DNA of 64,000 bases from Pirellulales bacterium (GCA_022841705.1 JALHQZ010000001.1:372001-436000); one strand, 5' to 3'. Counted from the first letter of the stretch, positions 18,084 through 27,009 are shown. A program made the numbers and translations. The notes: generated from the sequence alone by a model not told the origin.

Positions 18084-20375
18084 TCAGCGTGCGAACGCGA
18101 CGCCGAGCGCCGCGAACGTGAGGGCGAGGAAGCCAAGGACGATGAACATCACGTATTGCCGCAGGCGGCCGGTTTGGATTTTTCGGAGTTCGCCAGCACC
18201 GCCCCAGGTGAGCGCGGCGAGGCCATCCACGGCACCGTCGATCACGCGGACATCAAAGATCGAGCCGACGATTCCGGCGCCCCACTTGGCGCAGCGGGCG
18301 AGGAAGTGAATCAAGCCGTCAATCATGCGGCGATCGACCCAAGCGATGCCCAGGCCGATGGCCAACGTGGGTTTTACGAAGACCCAGTCGTACAGTTCGT
18401 CGAACCACCACTTGCTCAGCAGCAATCGGTGAATGGGGCGGAAGGTACTGGCGACTTCGCTCGAGTTCATCACCTTCCAGCAATAGAAGACGGTGGCCAG
18501 GAGCACGCCGAGCGCCGCGGCGCCAAACGCCCACAGCCCAGCCTGCTGTTTAATCGCGGGCGCGTGGCTGAGCGACTCGGCCGGAATCGTGAGCGCCGCG
18601 GCGAGCGATCCTTTAGCACCGACCGCCGTGCCTATTGGCTGCGCGCTTTCGAGTAATCCGGTGATGCAAAGCGGGCCGACATTCCAACCCGCCGCGATCG
18701 CCATAAACGCGAGCACCAAGAGCGGCACGGTCATCACGCGCGGCGATTCATGGGCATGATCGTAACGATGCTTGTCCCGCGGGGGGCCGACGAACGCCAA
18801 GTACCACATGCGGAACATGTAGAATGCCGTCAGCACGGCGCCCAGCACTGGCGCCAGCAGCAGCACGCGGTGTGGACCGTTGAGTTTCGCGAAGCTAAGT
18901 GCTTGTTCGATGATCGCGTCTTTTGAGTAGTAGCCACTGAGCCCGATCCCCGCGATTGGCAGGCCGGCGCCGATGATGGCGAGGCAGCCGACGAGCATCG
19001 TGTACGCCGTGATCGGCATTTTCTTCCGCAGCCCGCCCATCAGCGGCAACTCATTCGTGTGAACCGCGTGGATGACACTACCAGAACAGAGGAACAAGAG
19101 GCTTTTGAAAAAGGCGTGCGTCATCAGGTGGAACATCCCCGCGACCCACCCGCCAATGCCGAGCGCGAGCATCATGTAGCCGAGTTGGCTGACCGTTGAG
19201 TAGGCGAGTACTCGCTTGATATCCGTCGCCGTGAGCGCGATCGTCGCCGCGATAAATAGCGTGATGCAACCGGTGTAGGCGATCACCAGCAGCGCTTCGG
19301 GCGTGAAGACAGGATAAAATCTGCCGACCAAATAGACGCCCGCCGCGACCATCGTCGCCGAGTGAACGAGCGCCGAGACGGGCGTTGGGCCTTCCATCGC
19401 GTCGGGCAACCATACATGCAGCGGAAACTGGGCGCTCTTGCCGACGCAGCCGCAGAAGATGCCGATGCCGGCGATCGTGAGCAGCCAGTAGCCGGGATAC
19501 TTCGCGTCGGCCGATTCTTCTTGTGGTGAGACAAATCCGACCGTGGGAACCAGTGCGAAGTCGTTCGACTCGTTGCGTAACTGAGAAAAGAGCCCCGGCT
19601 GGACCTTGTCGCCCTGCGGAATATCACCGAACGAGAATGTGCCGACACTCGCCCACAGTGCCATCATGCCGATCAGCATCCCGAAGTCGCCGACGCGGTT
19701 CACGATGAACGCTTTATTCGCCGCCGTCGATGCAGAGTGCCGTTCGATGTAGAATCCGATGAGGAAGTAGGAGCAAATGCCCACCAGTTCCCAGAACATA
19801 AACACCATCGCCAAGTTGCCGGCGATGACGATCCCCAACATGCTGAAACTGAAGAGCGATAGGTACTGAAAGAACCGGTGAAACCGCCCCGGCCGATGCA
19901 AATGTCGCCCGCGGACATTCACTTCATGGTCGGTCACTTCGTGCAGTTCATCGTGCATGTAGCCGAGTGCATAGACATGCACGCAAGTGGCGATGAACGT
20001 GACCATCGCGAACATCAGCACCGTAAGTGCATCGACGTAGTACCCGAGCGTCAGCTTCAGCGAGCCAATCTCCACCAGCGAGTACCAATCGTCCGCGTAG
20101 TACCGCGGAGGCCCGTTCGGATGCAATTCTCCACCGTGTGCTCCGCCGGTCCATTCGTGAGTACCTAGCCAGACGAACAGCGCGATGAAACTGAGCAGCG
20201 TTGCGGCGCCGATCGCACCGACCGAGAGCAGCCCCGCCCGCCGCTGGAGCTCGTACGGAACCTGCCCTTGCCTCCGCTGAACCATCGAGCACCCGAGGCA
20301 AATCACCGCAAATGCGACGAGCGGCAATAGCCACGCGAGCGTCAGCAGGTTCGGGATGATCGAGGCGGAAGACAT
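18084..20375 (-). CDS. nuoL: NADH-quinone oxidoreductase subunit L
   Basis: The 763-residue Complex I subunit carries the distal proton channel and the long lateral helix. Family blocks are MFWELVGICSYFLIGFY (conserved Glu), AQFPLHVWLPDAMEGPTPVS, VHSATMVAAGVYLVGR and DIKRVLAYSTVSQLGYM. A hydrophilic insert (about residues 245-295) lies between two helices. The C-terminal region (about 600-763) holds the amphipathic lateral helix with an HRLLLSKWWFDELYD segment typical of NuoL. It lies between nuoK and nuoM in the usual order. Confidence 0.97.
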   Translation of the reverse strand: MSSASIIPNLLTLAWLLPLVAFAVICLGCSMVQRRQGQVPYELQRRAGLLSVGAIGAATLLSFIALFVWLGTHEWTGGAHGGELHPNGPPRYYADDWYSLVEIGSLKLTLGYYVDALTVLMFAMVTFIATCVHVYALGYMHDELHEVTDHEVNVRGRHLHRPGRFHRFFQYLSLFSFSMLGIVIAGNLAMVFMFWELVGICSYFLIGFYIERHSASTAANKAFIVNRVGDFGMLIGMMALWASVGTFSFGDIPQGDKVQPGLFSQLRNESNDFALVPTVGFVSPQEESADAKYPGYWLLTIAGIGIFCGCVGKSAQFPLHVWLPDAMEGPTPVSALVHSATMVAAGVYLVGRFYPVFTPEALLVIAYTGCITLFIAATIALTATDIKRVLAYSTVSQLGYMMLALGIGGWVAGMFHLMTHAFFKSLLFLCSGSVIHAVHTNELPLMGGLRKKMPITAYTMLVGCLAIIGAGLPIAGIGLSGYYSKDAIIEQALSFAKLNGPHRVLLLAPVLGAVLTAFYMFRMWYLAFVGPPRDKHRYDHAHESPRVMTVPLLVLAFMAIAAGWNVGPLCITGLLESAQPIGTAVGAKGSLAAALTIPAESLSHAPAIKQQAGLWAFGAAALGVLLATVFYCWKVMNSSEVASTFRPIHRLLLSKWWFDELYDWVFVKPTLAIGLGIAWVDRRMIDGLIHFLARCAKWGAGIVGSIFDVRVIDGAVDGLAALTWGGAGELRKIQTGRLRQYVMFIVLGFLALTFAALGVAFAR

Positions 20376-20403
20376 GAAATTGGACAGTGGTCAGTTCAAA
20401 GAA

Positions 20404-20739
20404 CTAGCCGCTGAGGCTCTCGGCGTGGTCGATGTCGATTGTTTGGAAGTTGTTATAGAAGTTGAGTGCGATAGCGAGCGCGACGGCAGCTTCCGCCGCG
20501 GCGAGGACGATAACGAACAGGGCGATCAATTGGCCATCGAGTCCGAGCGAGCCTTCAACGCTCCGCAGGTAAGGACTCCCCAACGCGATAAAGTTGAGGT
20601 TTGCGCCGTTGAGCACCAGCTCCACGCCCATTAGCACGCCGAGCAAATTGCGCTTCGTCGCCATGCACACCACCCCGCAGGTGAAGAGCAAAGCGCCCAC
20701 CACCATAAAATGCGCGACAGTTAGTGGTTGCGATAACAC
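20404..20739 (-). CDS. nuoK: NADH-quinone oxidoreductase subunit K
   Basis: The 111-residue protein has three membrane helices and the conserved core RNLLGVLMGVELVLNGANLN, which includes the two buried glutamates of the proton path (Glu in GVELVLN and Glu in AAAEAAVALA). The start is GTG. It lies between nuoJ and nuoL, as in most nuo operons. Confidence 0.95.
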   Translation of the reverse strand: MLSQPLTVAHFMVVGALLFTCGVVCMATKRNLLGVLMGVELVLNGANLNFIALGSPYLRSVEGSLGLDGQLIALFVIVLAAAEAAVALAIALNFYNNFQTIDIDHAESLSG

Positions 20740-20796
20740 AACAAAAATCCTTGTTAGCCGGCGCCCCGTTTCCCTGAAAAACTGTGGTGCCTTGTT

Positions 20797-21369
20797 TCAA
20801 TCGTGCGAAATCCGCCGCCGCTTTGCCCGGGCGAGGTACGCCGCCCCCACCAACACCACCAGCAAATGCACCGACACAATCTCAAACACCAGCAGATATC
20901 CCGCCGCATCCGGCGCCAGCGGCCGATCAACCCGCGCCCCGAGTAACCCCATTGCCAGCGGCGTTGCCGTATGCGGCGGCGTGCTTGCGGAAATCGCCCC
21001 CTCGGCCGACCGCCACTCCGGCACGTTCATCGCCACTCCGGCCAGCAGCGCGAAGAGCGCCGCCCCGATGGCAAACGCAATCAATAGTTCCCCACTCCCC
21101 GTGCGCATCTTCACGAACTGGGCCTGCGAAGTGAGCATCACCCCGAAGATCAGCAGCACCAGCGTGCCACCGACGTAGATCATCAGCTGCATGGCGCCCA
21201 CGAAGTCAGCGCCCGCAAGAAAGAACAGCCCCGCCGTGCTGGCCAAACAGAGCACCAAATAAAACGCCATCCGCACGATGCTGCTGGCGAACACCACCGC
21301 TAGCGCGAAGCCACACGCCAAGAGCGCGAAGACGTAGAACCAAGCGGTTTCCCAGTGAATCTGCGACAT
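20797..21369 (-). CDS. nuoJ: NADH-quinone oxidoreductase subunit J
   Basis: The 190-residue protein has five membrane helices with the conserved helix-3 block DFVGAMQLMIYVGGTLVLLIFGV, split here as FVGAMQLMIYVGGT. ATG 21369 (MSQIHWETAWFYVFALL) is preferred; the longer frame from 21438 would run 67 bases into nuoH. The start overlaps the nuoH end by being only three bases downstream of its stop. NuoJ helix 3 links quinone reduction to proton pumping. Confidence 0.95.
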   Translation of the reverse strand: MSQIHWETAWFYVFALLACGFALAVVFASSIVRMAFYLVLCLASTAGLFFLAGADFVGAMQLMIYVGGTLVLLIFGVMLTSQAQFVKMRTGSGELLIAFAIGAALFALLAGVAMNVPEWRSAEGAISASTPPHTATPLAMGLLGARVDRPLAPDAAGYLLVFEIVSVHLLVVLVGAAYLARAKRRRISHD

Positions 21370-21371
21370 CC

Positions 21372-22637
21372 TCAGCGCGCCTCCTTGTCGACAGCGATTC
21401 CGGAGGTTTGCACGACAGGCTCCGCGCCGCGCTGCCACGGTTCACTCGCGGCGATGTTTGCCAACGGCGTCCGCAGCATCAGCCCGCGCGGCAGCGCCGC
21501 TTGCCACACGGCGGCGCCGACGAACATTACCGCCGCAATTGGCGTGCAGTATTTCAAACAGGTGGTCATCACTTGGTCGATCCGCAGCCGCGGCAACGTC
21601 CAGCGGGCCCACATCATTACGGTCACCAAGAGGCCCGCTTTCAGCACGACGTTCGTCATGCCGATCAAATTGCACAGGTACGCGGCAATGCCCGGACTGG
21701 TGGAGTATTCAAGCCAACCATCCGCTTGCATGCCCAGCCACTCCGTCACAGGCAGCGGGCCGTGCCAACCCCCGAGGAACAAAATCGCGGCTAGCATGCT
21801 CACAGTGAACATCGAGCCATACTCGGCCATGAAGAAAAAACTCCACCGCAGGCCGGAGTATTCGGTGTGGAACCCGGCGACCAGTTCGCTTTCCGCTTCC
21901 GCCAGATCAAACGGCGCGCGGTTCACACTTGCCGTGCCGCAAGTGAAGTAGACCCAGAAAACAACGAATGTGAAGGGGTCGTGAAACAAGTACCAATTGG
22001 TGAAGAGCCCGCGCTGCGTATCGCCGACCACCACGAGGTCCATTGACCCGGCGAGCATCACCGGCACCACAGCGCACAGGCCGAGCGGCACTTCGTAGCT
22101 AACAACTTGCGCAGCTTCACGCATCGAGCCGAAGAGCGCCCACTTACTCGCCGACGAGTAGCCGGCCAGAATCACGCCAAAAACTTCTAGCCCCAATACC
22201 GCCACAATGAAGAACGCCGCCACGTTAAGCTGCTGCGCCACGAACGGCAACGGCGAGCCAGCGAACGGTAGTGCAAAGTACGCCGCCAGCGCCGCCGCCA
22301 TGCTCACATACGGCGCCGCCTTGAAGAGAAACCCGTCCGCCCCAGCCGGCATGAGGTCCTCTTTAGTGATGAGCTTGATTCCATCGGCCAGCGTTTGCAG
22401 CCAGCCAAACTTGCCGCCGACGCGCGTGGGGCCGAGCCGATCCTGAATCCGCCCCGCAACCTTGCGTTCGAGCCAAATGAAGATCAGCGCCCCGACCGCA
22501 ATCACATGGAGCAGGATAATCACCTGCACCAGCGCCGTGACCACCACCCCGAACAAATTGTCGGGCGCAACGCTCCACCGGCCGCCGCTAAGGGCGTAGG
22601 CTCCGCAGTCGAGCAAGTAATTAAAAAACTCGGCCAA
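21372..22637 (-). CDS. nuoH: NADH-quinone oxidoreductase subunit H
   Basis: The 421-residue membrane subunit forms much of the quinone chamber of Complex I. It has the family blocks QDRLGPTRVGGKFGWLQ and LADGIKLITKED, and the quinone-site segment NRAPFDLAEAESELVAGFH with EYSGLRWSFFFMAEY. I choose TTG 22637 because an AAGGAAG ribosome-binding site lies 10 bases upstream and it gives a normal N terminus; the frame extends to GTG 22763, which would add 42 atypical residues. Confidence 0.93.
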   Translation of the reverse strand: MAEFFNYLLDCGAYALSGGRWSVAPDNLFGVVVTALVQVIILLHVIAVGALIFIWLERKVAGRIQDRLGPTRVGGKFGWLQTLADGIKLITKEDLMPAGADGFLFKAAPYVSMAAALAAYFALPFAGSPLPFVAQQLNVAAFFIVAVLGLEVFGVILAGYSSASKWALFGSMREAAQVVSYEVPLGLCAVVPVMLAGSMDLVVVGDTQRGLFTNWYLFHDPFTFVVFWVYFTCGTASVNRAPFDLAEAESELVAGFHTEYSGLRWSFFFMAEYGSMFTVSMLAAILFLGGWHGPLPVTEWLGMQADGWLEYSTSPGIAAYLCNLIGMTNVVLKAGLLVTVMMWARWTLPRLRIDQVMTTCLKYCTPIAAVMFVGAAVWQAALPRGLMLRTPLANIAASEPWQRGAEPVVQTSGIAVDKEAR

Positions 22638-22881
22638 GGCTGGTGGTCTTCCTTCGCCGGCAAGGCGCCGAGATGAGTGCGAACAAGTCGCGAATATCGC
22701 AGAAATCGGCGGAGGCGGGTAGGGGCGCGCCGCCTCAAAATGGCTAAACAGCCGGACCGCCACGCGGTCAGCTTCGGAGGGGCTATAGAAGTAGCGATCA
22801 CTCGAAGAACGCCGCTGCGCAGATCATCAATTCCGGCAGCGTAACGCGATTGGTGGAGTTGTGACGCAACATCAACGCCGC

Positions 22882-24087
22882 TTACCGATCAATCTCCCCC
22901 ATCACCACATCCAGCGACCCGACAACCGCCGGCACGTCGGCAATCAGGCAGCCGCGGCACAGTTCGGGGCAGACGGCAAGGTTCGAGAAACTGCTGCTTC
23001 GCGCCCGCACTCGCCACGGAATCGCTTCGCCGCGGCTCACAATGCCAAAACCCATTTGGCCGCGCGGGGCTTCGGTTTCCAGATACGCTTCCCCCTTCGG
23101 CAGTTTCTGGTTGAGCTTGATCGGCTCGCCGTGGCTGCCGCTACTACGATGGTAGTTCTCAATCGCTTGCCGAATCAGGCCGATCGACTGCACAACTTCC
23201 AGCATCCGCACATAGAACCGGTGCCAACAGTCACCGAGCACCGCTTCGCGCGGCACTGCCGGGTAGGCGTGGTCGTTGGGGTAATGGCCGTTCCGCTCGC
23301 AGATCACTTCGAACTGGTAGCCTTCATACATCGAGGTGTAGATCGGCTCCCCATCGCGCCGCAGATCGAAATCGATCCCACTGCCACGCGTCACTGGCCC
23401 GCTGCAACCGTAGTCGATGGCCATCTCCGGTGAGAGGATGCCGATCTTCGCAGTGCGCTTCACAAAGATCGCATTGGTGGTGAGCAGCGTGTGGTACTCG
23501 GCAATCACCGGCTCGAATTGATCGAGAAACGCGAGGCATTTGTCGGTCCACCCATGCGGCAAGTCAGCCGTGGCGCCGCCAACCGTGAGATAGCTATACG
23601 TGAGCCGCGCGCCGCACGCTTCTTCAAACAGATCGAGAATCCGCTCGCGTTCGCGGAAGGCGTAGAGGAAGGGACTGAACGTGCCGAGGTCCAGTCCGTA
23701 CGCCCCCATGCCGACCAAGTGGCTCGCCATCCGGCCGAGCTCGGCGATGATCACCCGCAGGTGCCGGCCTCGTTCGGGGAGTTCGTACTTCAGTAGCTTC
23801 TCCACGCACAGCGACCAGCCGAGATTCATGTTCATCCCGGCCAGATAATCCATTCGGTCGGTGTACGGAATCCACTGCCGCGGCGTGAGGTTCTCGCCGA
23901 TCTTCTCCGCGCAGCGATGCAAGTACCCAATGTGTGGCGTCACTTCCGACACGATCTCGCCATCCGTGCGCAGCACCAACCGCAACACGCCGTGCGTGCT
24001 GGGATGCTGCGGCCCCATGTTGACCAGCATCTCTTCGGTGCGAACATCGAACTCGATGATCCGCGGATCGTCAATCGTGGCGGGCAT
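22882..24087 (-). CDS. nuoD: NADH-quinone oxidoreductase subunit D
   Basis: The 401-residue protein is the 49-kDa subunit that forms the quinone-binding site with NuoB. It shows the HPSTHGVLRLVL block near residue 28, IGYLHRCAEKIGE, and the C terminus DVVMGEIDR, all typical of NuoD. It is a stand-alone NuoD, not fused to NuoC. Its partner NuoB, which carries cluster N2, is not encoded in the window. Confidence 0.97.
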   Translation of the reverse strand: MPATIDDPRIIEFDVRTEEMLVNMGPQHPSTHGVLRLVLRTDGEIVSEVTPHIGYLHRCAEKIGENLTPRQWIPYTDRMDYLAGMNMNLGWSLCVEKLLKYELPERGRHLRVIIAELGRMASHLVGMGAYGLDLGTFSPFLYAFRERERILDLFEEACGARLTYSYLTVGGATADLPHGWTDKCLAFLDQFEPVIAEYHTLLTTNAIFVKRTAKIGILSPEMAIDYGCSGPVTRGSGIDFDLRRDGEPIYTSMYEGYQFEVICERNGHYPNDHAYPAVPREAVLGDCWHRFYVRMLEVVQSIGLIRQAIENYHRSSGSHGEPIKLNQKLPKGEAYLETEAPRGQMGFGIVSRGEAIPWRVRARSSSFSNLAVCPELCRGCLIADVPAVVGSLDVVMGEIDR

Positions 24088-24138
24088 AGTTGGACTCGGG
24101 CAAAATCAAATACTGATGGTCGAGATCAATTCTCGCAA

Positions 24139-24225
24139 AATGACCAATGACCAAGCCGAAATGACCAATGAAGCGCGCACCCGAATGGCTGACAATTGGT
24201 CATTTCGGCTTGGTCATTGGTCATT
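24139..24225. repeat. Perfect 31-bp inverted repeat, GGTCATT family (copy 1)
   Basis: Arms 24139-24169 and 24195-24225 are perfect reverse complements, built from AATGACCAA and CAAGCCGAAATGACC words, with a 25-bp loop. It lies between nuoC and nuoD. A second copy is at 30364-30429. Confidence 0.85.
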
Positions 24226-24234
24226 CCCACTTTC

Positions 24235-24765
24235 TTACCTCCCACGAATGCCGTGGTACTCCAGTGGCATTTCGTAGTCTTTGCGGAGCGGGTGGCCTTC
24301 CCAATCTTCGGGGCACAGGATGCGGCGGAGGTTGGGGTGGCCGGTGAAGCGCACGCCGCACAGGTCGTAGACTTCGCGTTCGTGCCAGTCGGCGGTGCTC
24401 CAGAGGTCGGCGACGCTGTCAAGTTCCGGAATCTCGCCGCGCCGGTCATCTTGCCAGCGTTGGAGGAACACCTTAAGCACGAGCCGATGCCGATGCTCCA
24501 AACTCGAGAGGTGATACACCACTTCCAAGTGCGGCTCAAAGCCTGCTTTCGCAATCTTCTTCGGATCGACTTCCAAATAGTCCACGCCGGAAATGCAGTG
24601 CAGATAGTTCATGGCCAGCCGCGGGTCATCGCGCAGGAATTCGCACACTTTGTGGAACTGTACCGGCGAGATTTCGAGCCACGGATCAACGTTCTCGAAG
24701 TTCTGCCCAGTGACAGCGCCGGGGATGCGCTCGGCAATCAGACCGCTCATTTGCTCAGCATTCAT
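24235..24765 (-). CDS. nuoC: NADH-quinone oxidoreductase subunit C
   Basis: The 176-residue protein is the 30-kDa subunit of the hydrophilic arm. The family signature appears as EREVYDLCGVRFTGHPNLRR followed by ILCPEDWEGHPLRKDYEMP. The ATG overlaps the nuoA stop by four bases (ATGA). In most nuo operons nuoB lies between A and C; here it does not. Confidence 0.96.
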   Translation of the reverse strand: MNAEQMSGLIAERIPGAVTGQNFENVDPWLEISPVQFHKVCEFLRDDPRLAMNYLHCISGVDYLEVDPKKIAKAGFEPHLEVVYHLSSLEHRHRLVLKVFLQRWQDDRRGEIPELDSVADLWSTADWHEREVYDLCGVRFTGHPNLRRILCPEDWEGHPLRKDYEMPLEYHGIRGR

Positions 24766-25346
24766 GCGGCATCCTGAATCGTAGATCCAGCGCCGGGGTC
24801 AGCGGCGCGAGTCGAAATGGTCGAGCGAACCCAATCTAAATCGCCGCGTTTCCATACGTACGCGAAACCGACCATCAGCACGGCGAAGAAGACCCCGATA
24901 TCGGCCAGCGAAGTCCACATCATCTTGCTGCTCGCCGCGGCGAGCGCTTCAAAACTCTCGCCAGCGGGGGCGATGCCGAGCTCGGTGACTTTCGTGGTGG
25001 CGATGGCGCCAAGTTGTGCGAGCGTGTCGGGGTCACTCGTCTCAGCCGCCGTTTGCGCAACGGCCTGCAAGTGATTCGCTTTGCCGAACACGGTCGCCCA
25101 CGGAAAAAAGAACGCGACTTCAACATCGAAGATAATGAACAGAAGCGCGACCACATAGAACCGCAAATCGAACTGCACGAAGCTCGACCCAATGGTCGGT
25201 TCGCCACATTCGTAGATTTCGAGCTTCTCTTCGTTGGGCGAGCTCGGCCGCAAGAAGTAGCCGACCACCAAGTTCAACAACAAAAAAATCACCGCTATAC
25301 CCGCGAAGAGCAACAGGTAAGCGACGATTCCAGTAGGTGTGGCCAT
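24762..25346 (-). CDS. nuoA: NADH-quinone oxidoreductase subunit A with loop insertion
   Basis: The 194-residue protein has three membrane helices and the conserved blocks YECGEPTIG and QFDLRFYVVALLFIIFDVEVAF (given in parts: FDLRFYVVALLFIIFD). It is much longer than usual (about 120-150 residues): an Ala- and Thr-rich hydrophilic segment of about 50 residues (roughly 90-140) is inserted between helices 2 and 3. It begins the A-C-D-H-J-K-L-M-N run, with nuoI upstream. The gene overlaps nuoC. Confidence 0.95.
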   Translation of the reverse strand: MATPTGIVAYLLLFAGIAVIFLLLNLVVGYFLRPSSPNEEKLEIYECGEPTIGSSFVQFDLRFYVVALLFIIFDVEVAFFFPWATVFGKANHLQAVAQTAAETSDPDTLAQLGAIATTKVTELGIAPAGESFEALAAASSKMMWTSLADIGVFFAVLMVGFAYVWKRGDLDWVRSTISTRAADPGAGSTIQDAA

Positions 25347-25357
25347 TTAATCTTGCC

Positions 25358-25495
25358 CGCGAAACACGCGAAAAGACGCAAAAGGGGAAATACCAAGAAT
25401 GATTGTTTTATTGGTCGGAGGAGCGCAATGTGATATGCGTTTCAAGTTCGTTCTCGCCAAAAACTTTCGCGTCCTTTTTGCGTGCTTCGCGTGCA
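25358..25495. repeat. Intergenic inverted repeat, GCGAAAAGACGC family
   Basis: The left part (25358-25386, words CGCGAAACACGCG and AAAAGACGCAAAAGG) is complementary in order to the right part (25462-25495, words TTTCGCGTCC, TTTTTGCGTG and CTTCGCGTGC). About 75 bp of unrelated sequence forms the loop. It lies between nuoI and nuoA. Confidence 0.6.
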
Positions 25496-25499
25496 GACT

Positions 25500-26051
25500 T
25501 TATTGATTCGGTCCGCCATGCACAGGAGCGGTGATGACTTTGGACTCAGCCACCGCGGTGGGGTTGAGCGTTGCGCGGCCCCACGCGATGTCGAGTGGCA
25601 GTCGCGAAAAATCGACCATGCAGCCATCGCGGTTGTAGCAGCTGAGGTCGTGCGTGGCGCCCATGAAAATGCAGTCCACCGGGCAAGGCTCCACGCACAG
25701 CGCGCAGAACATGCACTTCGTGTAGTCGATCGTAAAGCCGGTGACCTTGAAACCCTTGCCACCCTCAACGCGCTCTTTGCCGATGTAAATGCAATCCACC
25801 GGGCACGCCTTCGCACATTGATCGCACGCAATGCAAGTGGTCAGATCGAACCGATGGAAACCGCGATAACGTGCCGCTACGGGAACTGGCAATTCGGGGT
25901 ACTCGAAGTGCTCGGTGAACGCTTTTCGCTCGGGGCGGTAGGTGATGAACCACACCCGGAGGGTGACCCACATGCCGTGAGCCACGGTGTACACCGCCTC
26001 CACAACATTGCCGGCCCAGGGCCAGGCTTGTTTCACTGCGGCAATCGTCAT
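25500..26051 (-). CDS. nuoI: NADH-quinone oxidoreductase subunit I
   Basis: The 183-residue ferredoxin-like subunit binds clusters N6a and N6b. Two CxxCxxCxxxCP motifs are visible: CIACDQCAKACPVDC and CMFCALCVEPCPVDC. ATG 26051 is preferred over the TTG at 26078. Its place as the first gene of the cluster, upstream of nuoA, is unusual; it is more often next to nuoH. It is divergent from csrA. Confidence 0.95.
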   Translation of the reverse strand: MTIAAVKQAWPWAGNVVEAVYTVAHGMWVTLRVWFITYRPERKAFTEHFEYPELPVPVAARYRGFHRFDLTTCIACDQCAKACPVDCIYIGKERVEGGKGFKVTGFTIDYTKCMFCALCVEPCPVDCIFMGATHDLSCYNRDGCMVDFSRLPLDIAWGRATLNPTAVAESKVITAPVHGGPNQ

Positions 26052-26525
26052 GCGACCCCGCCCCCCATTCTTCAGCAAATTGTGAGCGGTGAACGATGTG
26101 CGGAAAAGTTTAAGTTGTTCGCCAGAAAAGACTTACGTCATTCGTAGGGAACTACGGCAAGCGAAACTCCCCCGAGTATACGGCCGACTTACCCTGCCGA
26201 CAATTGGCCTGCCGCGGCCTTAATCGCCCCGGAGGAATGCGGCAAGCCGCAGTTATTGGCGTTTTTGCAAACCCGGTCACTTGATAAAAAATTGAGGAAA
26301 CCGCAAGGATTGGCCCGTCTTTGCTTGACTAACGGGGGGTATGTCGTAGAGTGAAGAGAAGGAAACCGGCTTTCCGTCGAGCCCGGACCGCGCCCACGCT
26401 GCCCAAACGTAGGATTACATTGCAGCAGCGGCGAACTGCCGACGGGTCGACCGCAATTGTCAGAGGCTCTGCTAATTACAGCAGGAAAGAGTCTCGTAGC
26501 CGGTCCTGAGTGAAGGAATCGTCCA
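26052..26525. other. Divergent nuoI-csrA intergenic region
   Basis: These 474 bases hold no convincing gene. The right half carries the candidate csrA promoter (26325-26352) and an untranslated leader with several GGA motifs. A GC-rich palindromic stretch (TTGGCCTGCCGCGGCC region, about 26202-26220) lies in the middle. I see no clear promoter for nuoI. Confidence 0.5.
26325..26352 (+). promoter_or_regulatory. Candidate sigma-70 promoter of csrA
   Basis: TTGACT (26325-26330) and TAGAGT (26347-26352) are separated by 16 bases and lie about 175 bp upstream of the csrA start. The predicted leader contains GGA triplets near 26363, 26411, 26473 and 26513, the kind of site CsrA binds. Confidence 0.4.
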
Positions 26526-26741
26526 ATGTTAGTCCTCTCGCGGAAGAAGAACGAGAGCATCGTCATCAACGACGACATCACGATTGTCGTCGTGGAAATC
26601 CGTGGCGATAAAGTGCGCCTCGGCGTAGAAGCGCCGAAGGAAGTCCCCGTCCATCGTAATGAAGTTTACGAGGCGATCCGCCGCTCGCAAGCGGACGCGG
26701 GGTCGAACGGCGCCGCCGACATCTCGGCCGTTTCCGAATAG
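26526..26741 (+). CDS. csrA: Carbon storage regulator CsrA
   Basis: The 71-residue protein is a dimeric RNA-binding post-transcriptional regulator. It matches CsrA from the first residue: [16 protein letters not shown], then [20 protein letters not shown] and [10 protein letters not shown]. The RNA-contacting residues Leu4 and Arg6 and Arg near 44 are in place. An extra Ala/Ser-rich tail (about residues 55-71) follows. A GAAGGAA ribosome-binding site lies 7-13 bases upstream and includes a GGA, consistent with autoregulation. No flagellar genes are nearby. Confidence 0.96.
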   Translation: MLVLSRKKNESIVINDDITIVVVEIRGDKVRLGVEAPKEVPVHRNEVYEAIRRSQADAGSNGAADISAVSE

Positions 26742-26760
26742 TCGCGGTCATTGCGTGACT

Positions 26761-26796
26761 CGGCGTGAACTTTCACGCCGGATTCGTTGTCTTTTT
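26761..26796 (+). terminator. Possible csrA terminator
   Basis: A 9-bp stem CGGCGTGAA / TTCACGCCG (26761-26780) with a two-base loop is followed 11 bases later by a short T run. It lies 20 bp after the csrA stop. Confidence 0.45.
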
Positions 26797-26805
26797 GAGC
26801 CCGGG

Positions 26806-26834
26806 TTGACGGTTTACGTCCGCGGGCTTACCTT
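26806..26834 (+). promoter_or_regulatory. Candidate promoter of tRNA-Glu
   Basis: TTGACG (26806-26811) and TACCTT (26829-26834) are 17 bases apart, with the tRNA 5' end 47 bases further on. Confidence 0.4.
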
Positions 26835-26881
26835 TCTAGTTCGCAATTGGTTGGCTAGCGCCTTCCACTGCGCTCGCAGAC

Positions 26882-26954
26882 GGCCCCTTCGTCTAGCGGT
26901 CTAGGACACCGCCCTTTCACGGCGGTAACACGGGTTCGAGTCCCGTAGGGGTCA
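26882..26954 (+). tRNA. tRNA-Glu (anticodon UUC)
   Basis: The 73-base gene folds as a cloverleaf: acceptor GGCCCCT pairs with AGGGGTC, the anticodon stem CCGCC/GGCGG (26909-26913, 26921-26925) encloses CTTTCAC with anticodon TTC at 26916-26918, and the T arm is CGGGTTCGAGTCCCG. CCA is not encoded. It lies between csrA and hemH. Confidence 0.97.
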
Positions 26955-27009
26955 CTTTGTTTTTCGCGCGCGGCCTGTTCGCAGGCTGCCAATTGGTTAC
27001 AGTGCGGGC

